Shown piece after piece: positions 15,396 to 23,436 of a DNA stretch of 53,296 nucleotides. Numbering within the stretch: the first letter of the stretch is position 1; each line of letters opens with the position of its first letter. A program made the translations under genes and the position numbers. The notes beneath the pieces are model-generated. The model ran no database searches and was not told the DNA's origin. It saw only the letters and a list, made by a program, of their open reading frames with translations. Origin of the DNA: an uncultured Clostridia bacterium (GTDB taxonomy: Bacteria > Bacillota > Clostridia > Christensenellales > Borkfalkiaceae); contig CANRDY010000007.1 of NCBI GenBank assembly GCA_947629515.1, positions 1 to 53,296 of the forward strand. Reading direction: 5' to 3'.

Positions 15396-16886
15396 TTATT
15401 CCGAAATATATTTTTCAAGGTTCGACAAGTCCAAAAAGGAATATCTTTTAAGGATTCCGTACAGCTTTTCCGCCGTGCGCTTGTTTCCGCCTTTTATATC
15501 GCTTTCGAAGTTTACGGGCATAACGGGGTCGTGCACGCTCATTCGCACAATGGCGTTCGACTGCCCGTAAAATATCCTCGCCCCTTCGTAATTGTCGCCC
15601 GCAAGGGTGAGTTCCCCGTCGCGTTCGGCAAGTTCTTTAAGTTCTTCTATGACCCGTTCGCCCTCTTTTTTGAAGTCGCGGCTTTGGGAGTTGAACCCCA
15701 GCCGCACCTCGCTCTCCTCGGCGGGTCGTTTGAGGGAAGCGATGAGGGAGATGAGCGACTTGCCCTCTTTTTTCTGCTTTGCAAGGCAAATAAGAAGCCT
15801 TGTCACAAGGTACGCCCCGTCGTCAAGGTAGTAATTTTCGGGGAACGCGGCGTGCCCCGAGGTCTCTATCGCAAGGGGGGAGTACGTCCCCGCCTCGTTC
15901 AGCTGTCTGCACTTGTCTATTACGTTTTTGTAACCGCGTTTGAACCTTAAATGCTTTCCGCCCAAACTCTCTATAAATTCGGTAAGATGCACGCTCGTCA
16001 CCGAGTCGGTGACTATAACGCCGCTCTTTTTGCCTTTTTCCGACAGCATGGCGGCGAGCAGAGCTATCAGCGAATTTCGGTTTATCTCCTCGCCGCTCTT
16101 GTCGGCGCACGCCGCTCTGTCCACGTCGGTGTCGAAGATTATCCCGAAGTCCGCGCCGCTCTTTTTAACGGCTTCCGAAAGGAAGCCCATCGCCCGCTTG
16201 TCCTCGGGGTTGGGTACGTGGTTGGGAAAAGTTCCGTCGGGTTCGAGGAAAATGCTCCCGCTTATGTCCGCGCCCAAAGGCTTTAACACCTTTTCGGCAA
16301 AAAACCCGCCCGCGCCGTTGCCCGCGTCGACTATTATCTTCATTCCCGCAAGGGGCTTTTCGCCGCACTCGGCTGTCACTTTGCGCGCAAGTATGGCGGA
16401 GTATTCGTCCATAAAGCTCTTTTCTTCATACCCGCCCTTGCCTTTGGGGAACCGCCCCTCGGCGGCTATTTCGAGTATTTTGTCTATATCTTCGCCCGAA
16501 AGCCCGCCTTCGGGGGTAAAGAACTTCAACCCGTTCTTGTCGTAAGGCAGGTGGGAGGCGGTTATCATTATCGAAGCGTTGCAGCCCGTGTTTGCCTCTT
16601 TTAAGAGTATGAACATAGAGGGAGTGGACGAAAGCCCCGTGTAAAGCACGTCCGCCCCGCAGCCTTGCAGTGCGGCGCACGCGGCTCTGCGTATGCGCTC
16701 CGCCGATACGCGCGAATCGTTCCCCACGGCTATTTTAAGTTGCCGCTCTCCGTATTTCTGTTTGAGCCACACAGTAAACGCCCCGCATATATCGGCGACG
16801 GCGCGGTCGGTAAGCGTGCAACCCTCGCCCACGGCAACGCCGCGCACATCCGTCCCGCTTTTAAGTTTTGCGTATTTTCCGTCCAT
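15396..16886 (-). CDS. Phosphomannomutase/phosphoglucomutase family enzyme
   Basis: The 496-residue alpha-D-phosphohexomutase has the four expected loops. The catalytic serine loop is MITASHLPYDKNGLK (about residue 108), the metal loop is FDTDVDRAA, the sugar-binding loop is ETSGHAAF, and a phosphate-binding segment lies near the C-terminus. TASHLP replaces the more common TASHNP, and DTDVDR the usual DGDGDR; both are seen in a subfamily of bacterial and plastid enzymes. It likely interconverts hexose 1- and 6-phosphates. Which sugar is used cannot be told from sequence. It precedes tkt in the same transcript. Confidence 0.88.
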   Translation of the reverse strand: MDGKYAKLKSGTDVRGVAVGEGCTLTDRAVADICGAFTVWLKQKYGERQLKIAVGNDSRVSAERIRRAACAALQGCGADVLYTGLSSTPSMFILLKEANTGCNASIMITASHLPYDKNGLKFFTPEGGLSGEDIDKILEIAAEGRFPKGKGGYEEKSFMDEYSAILARKVTAECGEKPLAGMKIIVDAGNGAGGFFAEKVLKPLGADISGSIFLEPDGTFPNHVPNPEDKRAMGFLSEAVKKSGADFGIIFDTDVDRAACADKSGEEINRNSLIALLAAMLSEKGKKSGVIVTDSVTSVHLTEFIESLGGKHLRFKRGYKNVIDKCRQLNEAGTYSPLAIETSGHAAFPENYYLDDGAYLVTRLLICLAKQKKEGKSLISLIASLKRPAEESEVRLGFNSQSRDFKKEGERVIEELKELAERDGELTLAGDNYEGARIFYGQSNAIVRMSVHDPVMPVNFESDIKGGNKRTAEKLYGILKRYSFLDLSNLEKYISE

Positions 16887-17011
16887 AATATCTGTAAGTT
16901 AAGTTAATTTATCAATAAGCTAAGTGAAATTATCTGTAAAAGCCCGCGCCAAATATCAAAAAATATCGATGCAAGTCCGTGCAAAATTATCGAAAAATTA
17001 TCGAAAAATTA

Positions 17012-18439
17012 TCAATAAGCTCTGGCAAAAATTATAACGTGCCGGGCTTTTTTGCCGCATACGGCGCACTTTTCGGCGGTCTCGCCCTCGGCAAATACCC
17101 TTGCGGTTGCGGCGGTCTCTTCCTTGACTTTGTCCTCGCACTCGCGCGCGCCGCACCAGCCCGCCTTTACGAACTTTCCGCCCTCGACACCCGCAAGTAT
17201 TCCCGCAAGGTCTTTCGCGCAGGTTATGCGCTCGTCGCGCCTCTTTCTCGCCGCTTCGAGCATATCGCTTTGAACCGTATCCAAAAGTTCGCAAACAGTC
17301 TTTTCGATGCCGTCGATGGGGTATTCGGCTTTTTCAAGCGTATCGCGCCTGAAAATGACCGCCTTGCCGTTTTCAAGATCCCTCGGACCTATCTCTATTC
17401 TGAGGGGCACGCCCTTCATTTCCCATTCGTTGAACTTCCAGCCGGGGCTGTTGTCCGAACAATCGAACTCGACCCTTATTCCAAGCCCCGCAAGTTTTTC
17501 TTTGAGGGCGAGGCACGCCTCGTTCACGCCGCCTTTTTTTGCGGCAATGGGTATAATGACCGCCTGCACGGGCGCGACTTTGGGGGGGAACGCCAGCCCG
17601 CGGCTGTCGCCGTGGGTCATTATGATAGCCCCTATAAGCCTTGTCGAAACGCCCCAGCTCGAGGTGTAGGCGTATTTTTGCGAACCGTCTTTATCGAGGA
17701 ACTTTATATCGAACGCCTTTGCGAAGTTCTGCCCGAAGTAGTGCGAAGTCCCCGCCTGCAAGCTCTTGCCGTCCTTCATCATGGCTTCCATTCCGTAGGT
17801 GGCAAGCCCGCCCGCAAATTTTTCCTTTTCGGTCTTGCGCCCCGTAATAACGGGTATCGCAAGCACGTTTTCGGCAAACTCCTTATAGACCCCCAGCATG
17901 GTCATGGTCTCTTCCATAGCCTCTTCGGCGGTCGCGTGGGCGGTATGCCCTTCCTGCCACAAAAACTCCGAGGAGCGCAAAAAGGGGCGGGTGGTCTTTT
18001 CCCAACGCATAACGTTGCACCATTGGTTTATCTTAATGGGCAGATCGCGGTAACTTTGCAGCCACTTCGAGTACATGCTTCCGAACATCGTCTCCGACGT
18101 GGGGCGAATGGCAAGCGGCTCGGCAAGTTCTTCCCCGCCCGCGTGGGTCACCACTGCGACTTCGGGCGCGAACCCTTCAACGTGCTCGGCTTCTTTTTGG
18201 AAGTAGCTCATGGGTATCAAAAGGGGGAAGTAGGCGTTGCTGTGCCCCGTCGCCTTAAAACGCTTGTCGAGTTCGGACTGAATAAGCTCCCACACGGCGT
18301 ATCCGTAGGGGCGAATGACCATAGTTCCCTTAACGGGACCGTAATCGACGAGTTTGGTTTTAAGCACCACGTCGGTGTACCATTGGGGGAAGTCCTTATC
18401 GATATCGGCGATTTGTCCCACAAAGCTCTCTTTATCCAT
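17012..18439 (-). CDS. proS: Prolyl-tRNA synthetase (type without editing insert)
   Basis: The 475-residue class II synthetase matches the ProS3/archaeal-eukaryotic type: it opens FVGQIADIDKDFPQWYTDVV and has AVWELIQSELDKRF. The class II motif region includes LAIRPTSETMFGSMY and WCNVMRWEKTTRPFLRSSEF. The C-terminal domain has the zinc-type CGAREC...CAVCGKKA. It charges tRNA-Pro. ATG 18439 is chosen over the TTG just before it because GAGGTGA lies at the right distance. The promoter overlaps a perfect palindrome (18472-18497). Confidence 0.96.
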   Translation of the reverse strand: MDKESFVGQIADIDKDFPQWYTDVVLKTKLVDYGPVKGTMVIRPYGYAVWELIQSELDKRFKATGHSNAYFPLLIPMSYFQKEAEHVEGFAPEVAVVTHAGGEELAEPLAIRPTSETMFGSMYSKWLQSYRDLPIKINQWCNVMRWEKTTRPFLRSSEFLWQEGHTAHATAEEAMEETMTMLGVYKEFAENVLAIPVITGRKTEKEKFAGGLATYGMEAMMKDGKSLQAGTSHYFGQNFAKAFDIKFLDKDGSQKYAYTSSWGVSTRLIGAIIMTHGDSRGLAFPPKVAPVQAVIIPIAAKKGGVNEACLALKEKLAGLGIRVEFDCSDNSPGWKFNEWEMKGVPLRIEIGPRDLENGKAVIFRRDTLEKAEYPIDGIEKTVCELLDTVQSDMLEAARKRRDERITCAKDLAGILAGVEGGKFVKAGWCGARECEDKVKEETAATARVFAEGETAEKCAVCGKKARHVIIFARAY

Positions 18440-18471
18440 CAAAAGTCACCTCACAAAAAGTCGTTTAACTT

Positions 18472-18497
18472 ACTTATGATATGATTATATCATAAGT
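18472..18497 (-). promoter_or_regulatory. Palindromic operator over the proS -10
   Basis: ACTTATGATAT and ATATCATAAGT form a perfect 11-base inverted repeat with a four-base centre. On the minus strand it contains TATAAT (plus 18484-18489), which would serve as the -10 of proS, with TTTTAT about 17 bases upstream. The transcript start would be about 35 bases before the ATG. A dimeric repressor site is the simplest reading; the regulator is unknown. Confidence 0.65.
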
Positions 18498-18597
18498 TTT
18501 TCCAAAAATAAAACGTTTTGACATACGGTTATATTAATTTTTACAGTACTCGGTTTTTATAGTACTTATTCACCAACGCGTCGGGGGGAATATTTTG

Positions 18598-18708
18598 AAA
18601 CCGCCCGCCCATTCGCTCCCCCTTGCGTGAACGCCCCGCCCGCCCATTCGCTCCCCTTCATTTATGAGGGGGAGCTGTCCGCAACGCGGACTAAGGGGGT
18701 GCGTTCAA
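18598..18708 (+). repeat. Dispersed repeat R3
   Basis: Two successive CGCCCATTCGCTCCCC blocks are followed by GAGGGGGAGCTGTCCGC, GCGGACTAAGGGGGTGCG and TTCAAAATAATATCGGAG, which runs directly into R1. Confidence 0.8.
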
Positions 18709-18930
18709 AATAATATCGGAGCAACATAAGGCACTGTCATTTCGAACGCTATGAGACCCGCGCATTAATGCGCGGGCGATTAAGTGAGAGAATCCCCCCG
18801 TGGTCTGTGCTTGCTCTTTGAAACGCGAACCCTATTCTAAATAATAACCGCCGCATTATAAAAACCCCACTATACTGCGGAATAGACCCGTTCGACGCGC
18901 TTCGCTTGCTCAGGGTGACAGTTATTATTA
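18709..18930 (+). repeat. Dispersed repeat R1+R2
   Basis: R1 at 18709-18827 (GGAGCAACATAAGGCACTG to TTTGAAACGCG, inner stem CCCGCGCATTAATGCGCGGG) is followed by R2 at 18853-18930 (CTATACTGCGGAATAG to CAGGGTGACAG). Confidence 0.9.
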
Positions 18931-18935
18931 AAAAT

Positions 18936-18972
18936 GCGGCGGGGCGGGCTGTTTTACAGCCCGCCCCGCCGC
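18936..18972 (-). terminator. Terminator after metK
   Basis: GCGGCGGGGCGGGCTG pairs perfectly with its complement, giving a 16-pair stem. On the minus strand it is followed by ATTTTTAAT. It lies 41 bases after the metK stop. Confidence 0.8.
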
Positions 18973-19013
18973 ACTCTTTTCCCCCCAAAAAACCGTCGCC
19001 TTGCGTTTTGTGC

Positions 19014-20138
19014 TCACAAATACTTTTTAAGATCGAACGCTCTGTCGACGCGCTCCCACGGCAGGTCGGGCTTCCCGAAATGCCCGTAGGCGGAAGTCGC
19101 CGAGTAAATGGGCGCGCGAAGCCCCAGCGTTTCTATTATCGCGGCGGGTCGCAGATCGAACTCCCTTTTTATGAGTTCGGCAAGTTCATCGTCGCCGAGC
19201 TTGCCCGTCCCGAAGGTATCGGCAAACACCGAAACGGGCTGACTTACCCCGATAGCATACGCAAGCTGAACTTCCAGCTCGTCGCAAAGCCCCGCCGCCA
19301 CGGCGTTCTTGCAGATATACCTCGCCATATACGCCGCCGAGCGGTCGACCTTTGTGGCGTCCTTTCCCGAAAAAGCCCCGCCGCCGTGCGCGCATCTGCC
19401 GCCGTAGGTATCGACTATGATCTTTCTTCCCGTAAGCCCGCTGTCGCCCTCTGGTCCGCCTATCTCGAACCGCCCCGTAGGATTTATAATATACTTGGTG
19501 TCCTTCAAAAGCTCGGCGGGAATGACGGGCACGACCCTTTCGATAATATCCTTTTTAAGCTGTTCCTGCGTCACCTTTGTGTTGTGCTGGGCGGAAATAA
19601 CCACCGTGTCGCAACGTACGGGCGTTTTTCCGTCGTACTCTATTGTGACCTGCGTCTTGCCGTCGGGGCGCAGGTAGGGCATTTCTCCCGATTTCCTCGC
19701 CTCGGCAAGCCTTGCCGCCAGCTTGTGCGCAAGCCAGACGGGGAGGGGCATAAGCTCCTCGGTCTCGCGGCAGGCGTACCCGAACATCATGCCCTGATCG
19801 CCCGCGCCTATGTCGTCGCCGCCCACAACGCCCTGCGCAATGTCGGGGCTTTGACTGTGCACGGCAACGTCGATTTTGCACTTGTCGTACGCAAAAGAAC
19901 CGTGTTCATAGCCGATCCTTTTTATAATTCCGCGCGCTATTTTTTCAAAGTCCACCTGCGCGGAAGAGGCAACCTCGCCCATTATCAACATTCTGTCGTA
20001 GGCGGCGCAGCACTCCACGGCACAGCGCGCGTAGGGGTCGAGCCTCAAAAATTCGTCGAGTATCCCGTCGGAGATCTGGTCGCAAAGTTTGTCGGGGTGA
20101 CCCTCGGTCACGCTCTCGCTCGTAAAAAATCTTTTCAT
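19014..20138 (-). CDS. metK: S-adenosylmethionine synthetase
   Basis: The 374-residue protein starts [20 protein letters not shown] (ATP/Met-binding His and Asp). It contains [12 protein letters not shown], the phosphate loop [20 protein letters not shown], and the segment [11 protein letters not shown]. It makes S-adenosylmethionine from methionine and ATP. It is slightly shorter than the usual 380-400 residues but all active-site motifs are intact. It is controlled by the SAM riboswitch and terminator at 20313-20442 and a promoter at 20451-20479. Product feedback by SAM follows from the family of the riboswitch. Confidence 0.97.
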   Translation of the reverse strand: MKRFFTSESVTEGHPDKLCDQISDGILDEFLRLDPYARCAVECCAAYDRMLIMGEVASSAQVDFEKIARGIIKRIGYEHGSFAYDKCKIDVAVHSQSPDIAQGVVGGDDIGAGDQGMMFGYACRETEELMPLPVWLAHKLAARLAEARKSGEMPYLRPDGKTQVTIEYDGKTPVRCDTVVISAQHNTKVTQEQLKKDIIERVVPVIPAELLKDTKYIINPTGRFEIGGPEGDSGLTGRKIIVDTYGGRCAHGGGAFSGKDATKVDRSAAYMARYICKNAVAAGLCDELEVQLAYAIGVSQPVSVFADTFGTGKLGDDELAELIKREFDLRPAAIIETLGLRAPIYSATSAYGHFGKPDLPWERVDRAFDLKKYL

Positions 20139-20218
20139 TATATATACCTCTTAACATTTTCCGTAATTTATTTTAAGTGAACTTTCCCGCGGTTTTGCAT
20201 ACGCAAGCCGCATGGTTT

Positions 20219-20296
20219 CCGAACGCGTTTTCAAGTAACGTCGCCCGAGCGCGTATTCAAGTAACGTAACCCGAACGCGTTTTTAAGTAACATAAC
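20219..20296. repeat. Three 26-base tandem repeats in the metK leader
   Basis: Units at 20219-20244, 20245-20270 and 20271-20296 share the pattern CCGAACGCGTTTTCAAGTAA plus CGTAAC, with two to four differences each. They lie between the riboswitch terminator and the metK start, so they are transcribed only when the terminator is read through. Confidence 0.85.
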
Positions 20297-20312
20297 CCGC
20301 GCGTGCACGGTC

Positions 20313-20346
20313 AAAAAAACGCCCCCGCTTTATTGCCGCGGGGGCG
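20313..20346 (-). terminator. metK: Riboswitch expression-platform terminator
   Basis: On the minus strand CGCCCCCGC pairs with GCGGGGGCG and is followed by seven T. It lies just downstream of the SAM aptamer and about 175 bases before the metK start, as expected for transcriptional control by SAM. Confidence 0.92.
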
Positions 20347-20362
20347 AGTGTTCCAATATGTC

Positions 20363-20442
20363 CCCATCGGTACGGTCTTAGCACCTTGCAGGGCAGGTTG
20401 CTGTGTGGTCGTCGAGCCGTTCTCTCGCACACTCTCTATGGT
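20363..20442 (-). promoter_or_regulatory. SAM riboswitch aptamer (SAM-I clan) upstream of metK
   Basis: Read on the minus strand it has, in order, CCATAGAGAGTGTG, GAGAGAACGGCTCGACGACC, CACACAGCAACC, TGCAAGGTGCTAAGACC and GATGG. GCAACC and AAGGTGCTAA are hallmark blocks of the SAM-I family, and the middle block matches GAGGGACTGGCCCGATGAAACC position by position. CCAT/ATGG closes P1 and GTGTG/CACAC forms P2. It sits between the metK promoter and a strong terminator. It is shorter around P4 than classical SAM-I, so it may belong to the SAM-I/IV variants. Confidence 0.85.
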
Positions 20443-20450
20443 TTGCAATA

Positions 20451-20479
20451 ATTGTAACATTACTTATATTTATTGTCAA
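20451..20479 (-). promoter_or_regulatory. metK promoter
   Basis: On the minus strand TTGACA (plus 20474-20479) and TACAAT (plus 20451-20456) are 17 bases apart. The start, near 20444, coincides with the first base pairs of the riboswitch. Confidence 0.88.
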
Positions 20480-20486
20480 ACAAAAC

Positions 20487-20515
20487 TTGCGTTCCGCGGA
20501 CAAATAAATTATAAT
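20487..20515 (+). promoter_or_regulatory. Promoter of the radical SAM gene, giving a leaderless transcript
   Basis: TTGCGT at 20487-20492 and TATAAT at 20510-20515 are 17 bases apart. The ATG at 20522 lies at the expected transcription start, and no ribosome site fits before it. It is divergent from the metK promoter, with only seven bases between the -35 boxes. Confidence 0.78.
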
Positions 20516-20521
20516 AATCTT

Positions 20522-21370
20522 ATGAAATGCTTTCAGTGCCCCGTAAGATGCGGCGCAGAGCGCGAAGAGCGCGCGGGTTTTTGCGGAACGCAGGGGTTGA
20601 GGATCGCAAAATATTCACTTCACCCCTATGAAGAGCCGCCCGTTTCATATAAAAACGGAAGCGGTTGCATCTTCTTTTGCGGATGTTCTTTGAAATGCGC
20701 GTTCTGCCAGAACTTCCCGCTCTCGCGCAATCTTCGCGGAAAGGACATAACGAAAGAGGAGCTTGCCGAAATTTTCATAAAGCTCGAAAAGATGGGCGCG
20801 GAGAACATAAACCTTGTCAATCCCACCCATTATTTAAGGGATATTATGGGGGCAATTGAAATTTACCGCCCAAAGATCCCCATAGTCTACAACACCCACG
20901 GCTACGAAAATATCGGGGATCTGCGCCTTGCTTCGGAGTTCGTCGACATATGGCTGACCGATCTGAAGTTCACCGACAAAAAGCTCGCCGCGCGCTACAC
21001 CGCCCGCCCCGACTACCCCGACTTCGCCCTTCCCGCCGTGCGCTTTATGGCGGAAAAGCAATATAAAGAGGAGGACGGCAAGATGCTTTCGGGTTGCATA
21101 GTGCGCCACCTCGTGTTGCCGCTCGCTGCCTACGACGGGGTGAACGTAGTCAAATTCGTCGCCTCGTTGCCCAAGGACGTGCGCCTTTCGATAATGAGCC
21201 AATATACCCCGTTCGGGGAAATTTCGGCGTTTCCCGAGCTTGCCCGCGGGATAACAAAGAGGGAGTACGCCGCCGTCGTCAACGCGGCAAAAGAGCACGG
21301 GCTTACAAACGTGTTCGTGCAGGATTTTTCAAGCGCGGGGAAGAGCTACATTCCCCAATGGGATTACTGA
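20522..21370 (+). CDS. Radical SAM protein (pyruvate formate-lyase activating enzyme-like)
   Basis: The 282-residue protein begins with a cysteine-rich segment (MKCFQCPVRCGAE, FCGTQG). It carries the radical SAM cluster motif as CSLKCAFCQNF (CX3CX2C) after GCIFFCGC. The rest follows the AmmeMemoRadiSam/PflA-like pattern, with NLVNPTHY, YNTHGYE and WLTDLKF. Such enzymes reduce SAM to a 5'-deoxyadenosyl radical. The substrate is unknown. Placement beside metK may be incidental. The gene overlaps the possible upstream ATG of the ABC-F gene, indicating an operon. Confidence 0.85.
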   Translation: MKCFQCPVRCGAEREERAGFCGTQGLRIAKYSLHPYEEPPVSYKNGSGCIFFCGCSLKCAFCQNFPLSRNLRGKDITKEELAEIFIKLEKMGAENINLVNPTHYLRDIMGAIEIYRPKIPIVYNTHGYENIGDLRLASEFVDIWLTDLKFTDKKLAARYTARPDYPDFALPAVRFMAEKQYKEEDGKMLSGCIVRHLVLPLAAYDGVNVVKFVASLPKDVRLSIMSQYTPFGEISAFPELARGITKREYAAVVNAAKEHGLTNVFVQDFSSAGKSYIPQWDY

Positions 21371-21372
21371 CC

Positions 21373-23349
21373 ATGGTGCTGCAATTCGAAAACGTAACCT
21401 TTTCATACGGCGGAACGCGCATATTTACGGACGTGAATTTTTCGCTCCACGAGGGCGAAAGAGCGGGGCTTTTAGGCGCGAACGGCGAGGGCAAGACCAC
21501 CCTTTTCAAACTCGCCTTGGGCGAGCTTTCGCCCGAAAATGGCAATATATATTTAAAAAACGGCGTTCGCGTGGGCTATCTTGAACAGAACGGCGGGTAC
21601 GAGAGCGAGCGCACGGTCTACGCCGAAATGCGCGAGGTGTTCGCCGAGGACTTTGCGGACGTCGCCCGACTGAACGGGCTTTTTTCGGAGCTTTCGGCTC
21701 TCGACGAGAACGCGCCCGATTACGCCGGAATTTCGGCAAAGATAGAGGCGTTGCAAAAAAAGATCTCCTCGCGCGGGAGCTACGAAGTCGACGTAAAGAT
21801 AAAAACCGTGCTCAACGGCATGGGGTTCGGGGAGTATTACGGGCGCGAAATTTCCACCCTTTCGGGCGGGGAAAAGACGCGCTTGAAACTTGCGCGTCTT
21901 CTGCTCGAACAGCCAGATTTATTGCTTTTGGACGAGCCCACCAACCACCTCGATATCCCCACCCTCGCATGGCTCGAGGACTATTTGTCGTCATTCGGCG
22001 GCGCGCTCTTCATAGTCTCGCACGACAGGTTCTTTCTCGACAGAACGATAAGCCGCGTAATAGAGCTTGAAAACGGGAGCGTGGTTTGCTACGCGGGCAA
22101 CTATTCCAAGTACAAAACGCTCAAAGCCGAACGCCTCGCCCGCCTCGAAAAGGAGTACGAAGCTCTCTGCCTCGAAAGGGCAAAAATGCAGGAATATATT
22201 GCAAAAAACATAGTTCGCGCCACCACGGCGAAGTCGGCGCAGAGCAGAGTCAAACAGCTTCAAAAATTGCCCGAACCGGTAAAGCCGTACCGTCCCCCCA
22301 AGCCGCCCGCCTTTTCATTTGCGCAAGCTCCCAAGTCGTTCGAAAGAGTGCTTCAGGTCAGCGGTCTGAACCTTGTAAGGGGTAACAAGACCCTCGCCAA
22401 AGAAGTAAATTTCACCATTTCGCGCGGTCGGAAGATCGCCCTCATCGGCGCGAACGGCACGGGCAAGACCAGCCTTTTGAAAGATATTATGCGGGCGGCG
22501 GGTGTTACGTTCAATTCCCCCGAAAGCGGTTCAACAAGCGGTTCGACGAGCGCAAACTACGGCGCGAATATGGGCGCAAGCCTTAAAAATATAGCGTTCG
22601 GGCGCGAGGTAAAGTGCGCCTATTTCGATCAGGAAGCCCTCAACCTCGACCCCGAAAGCACCGTGCTCGAAGAGCTGTGGCGGCGGCACGTGGGGGCGAC
22701 GCAGACCGACATGCGGAGCGCGCTTGCGCGTTGCGGACTGCCCGAAGAGGATATGCAAAAAAAGGTAAAACAGCTCTCGGGCGGTGAGCGCGCCAAGCTC
22801 GCGCTGTGCGTTGCGGGGAGCGAAAGTTCGAATTTTCTCATTCTTGACGAACCGACCAACCACCTCGATCTGCCCGCGCGCGAAAGCCTCGAACGCGCCT
22901 TGGGGGAGTACGGCGGCACGATCCTTTTCGTCTCGCACGACAGGTATTTAATCTCTTCGATAGCCGACGGAATTTTCGAGCTGAACGGCGGAAAACTCAA
23001 CATATATGAGGGAAATTACGCCTTTTACGAGCGCGCAAAGGGCGAAGAGCGCGCAAAAATCAAAGAGGCGGAAGAGCGCGAAAAGCAGGAAAAACGTCGC
23101 GAGTCGGTCGCGGCGGGCTACCGCTCCAAACGCGAACGCGCCGAGGAAGCCAAACTCAAAGAGAGGATAAGGGAGACCGAAAAGGCTATCTCCGACCTCG
23201 AAGCCGAAGAGGCGGAAATCTATCGAAAACTCGCCCTCCCCGACGTCGCTTCGGACTACGTAAAGGTGAGCGAACTGTCCGCCCGCCTTTCGCAAATAAA
23301 AAATTCTCTCGATTTGCTTTACGCGGAGTACGCGGATATGATACAATAG
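21373..23349 (+). CDS. ABC-F family ATPase (YdiF/Uup-like)
   Basis: The 658-residue protein has two ABC domains and no membrane segment. Domain 1 has Walker A GANGEGKTTLF, signature LSGGEKTRLKLARLL and Walker B LLLLDEPTNHLD. Domain 2 has GANGTGKTSLL, LSGGERAKLALCV and FLILDEPTNHLD. A linker of about 80 residues joins them. The C-terminus is a charged coiled coil (about 550-655). ABC-F proteins act on the ribosome, often relieving stalled or antibiotic-bound states. The second domain carries an unusual Gly/Ser/Thr/Asn insert (SGSTSGSTSANYGANMG) after its Walker A helix. ATG 21373 is two bases after the previous stop; ATG 21358 is possible. Confidence 0.93.
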   Translation: MVLQFENVTFSYGGTRIFTDVNFSLHEGERAGLLGANGEGKTTLFKLALGELSPENGNIYLKNGVRVGYLEQNGGYESERTVYAEMREVFAEDFADVARLNGLFSELSALDENAPDYAGISAKIEALQKKISSRGSYEVDVKIKTVLNGMGFGEYYGREISTLSGGEKTRLKLARLLLEQPDLLLLDEPTNHLDIPTLAWLEDYLSSFGGALFIVSHDRFFLDRTISRVIELENGSVVCYAGNYSKYKTLKAERLARLEKEYEALCLERAKMQEYIAKNIVRATTAKSAQSRVKQLQKLPEPVKPYRPPKPPAFSFAQAPKSFERVLQVSGLNLVRGNKTLAKEVNFTISRGRKIALIGANGTGKTSLLKDIMRAAGVTFNSPESGSTSGSTSANYGANMGASLKNIAFGREVKCAYFDQEALNLDPESTVLEELWRRHVGATQTDMRSALARCGLPEEDMQKKVKQLSGGERAKLALCVAGSESSNFLILDEPTNHLDLPARESLERALGEYGGTILFVSHDRYLISSIADGIFELNGGKLNIYEGNYAFYERAKGEERAKIKEAEEREKQEKRRESVAAGYRSKRERAEEAKLKERIRETEKAISDLEAEEAEIYRKLALPDVASDYVKVSELSARLSQIKNSLDLLYAEYADMIQ

Positions 23350-23436
23350 AGGGGTACAAAAAAGTACGGGCAACGGGCGTTGCCGTTGAGTTACGCAAAA
23401 TCGCGCAGACAGCCTGCGCGGAAGGAGGAACGCAAT

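Noticed and set aside
16979-18484. 501-codon plus-strand frame opposite proS, and a similar 424-codon one at 18906-20180 opposite metK
   Set aside because: Both are antisense shadows of clear tRNA synthetase and MetK genes.
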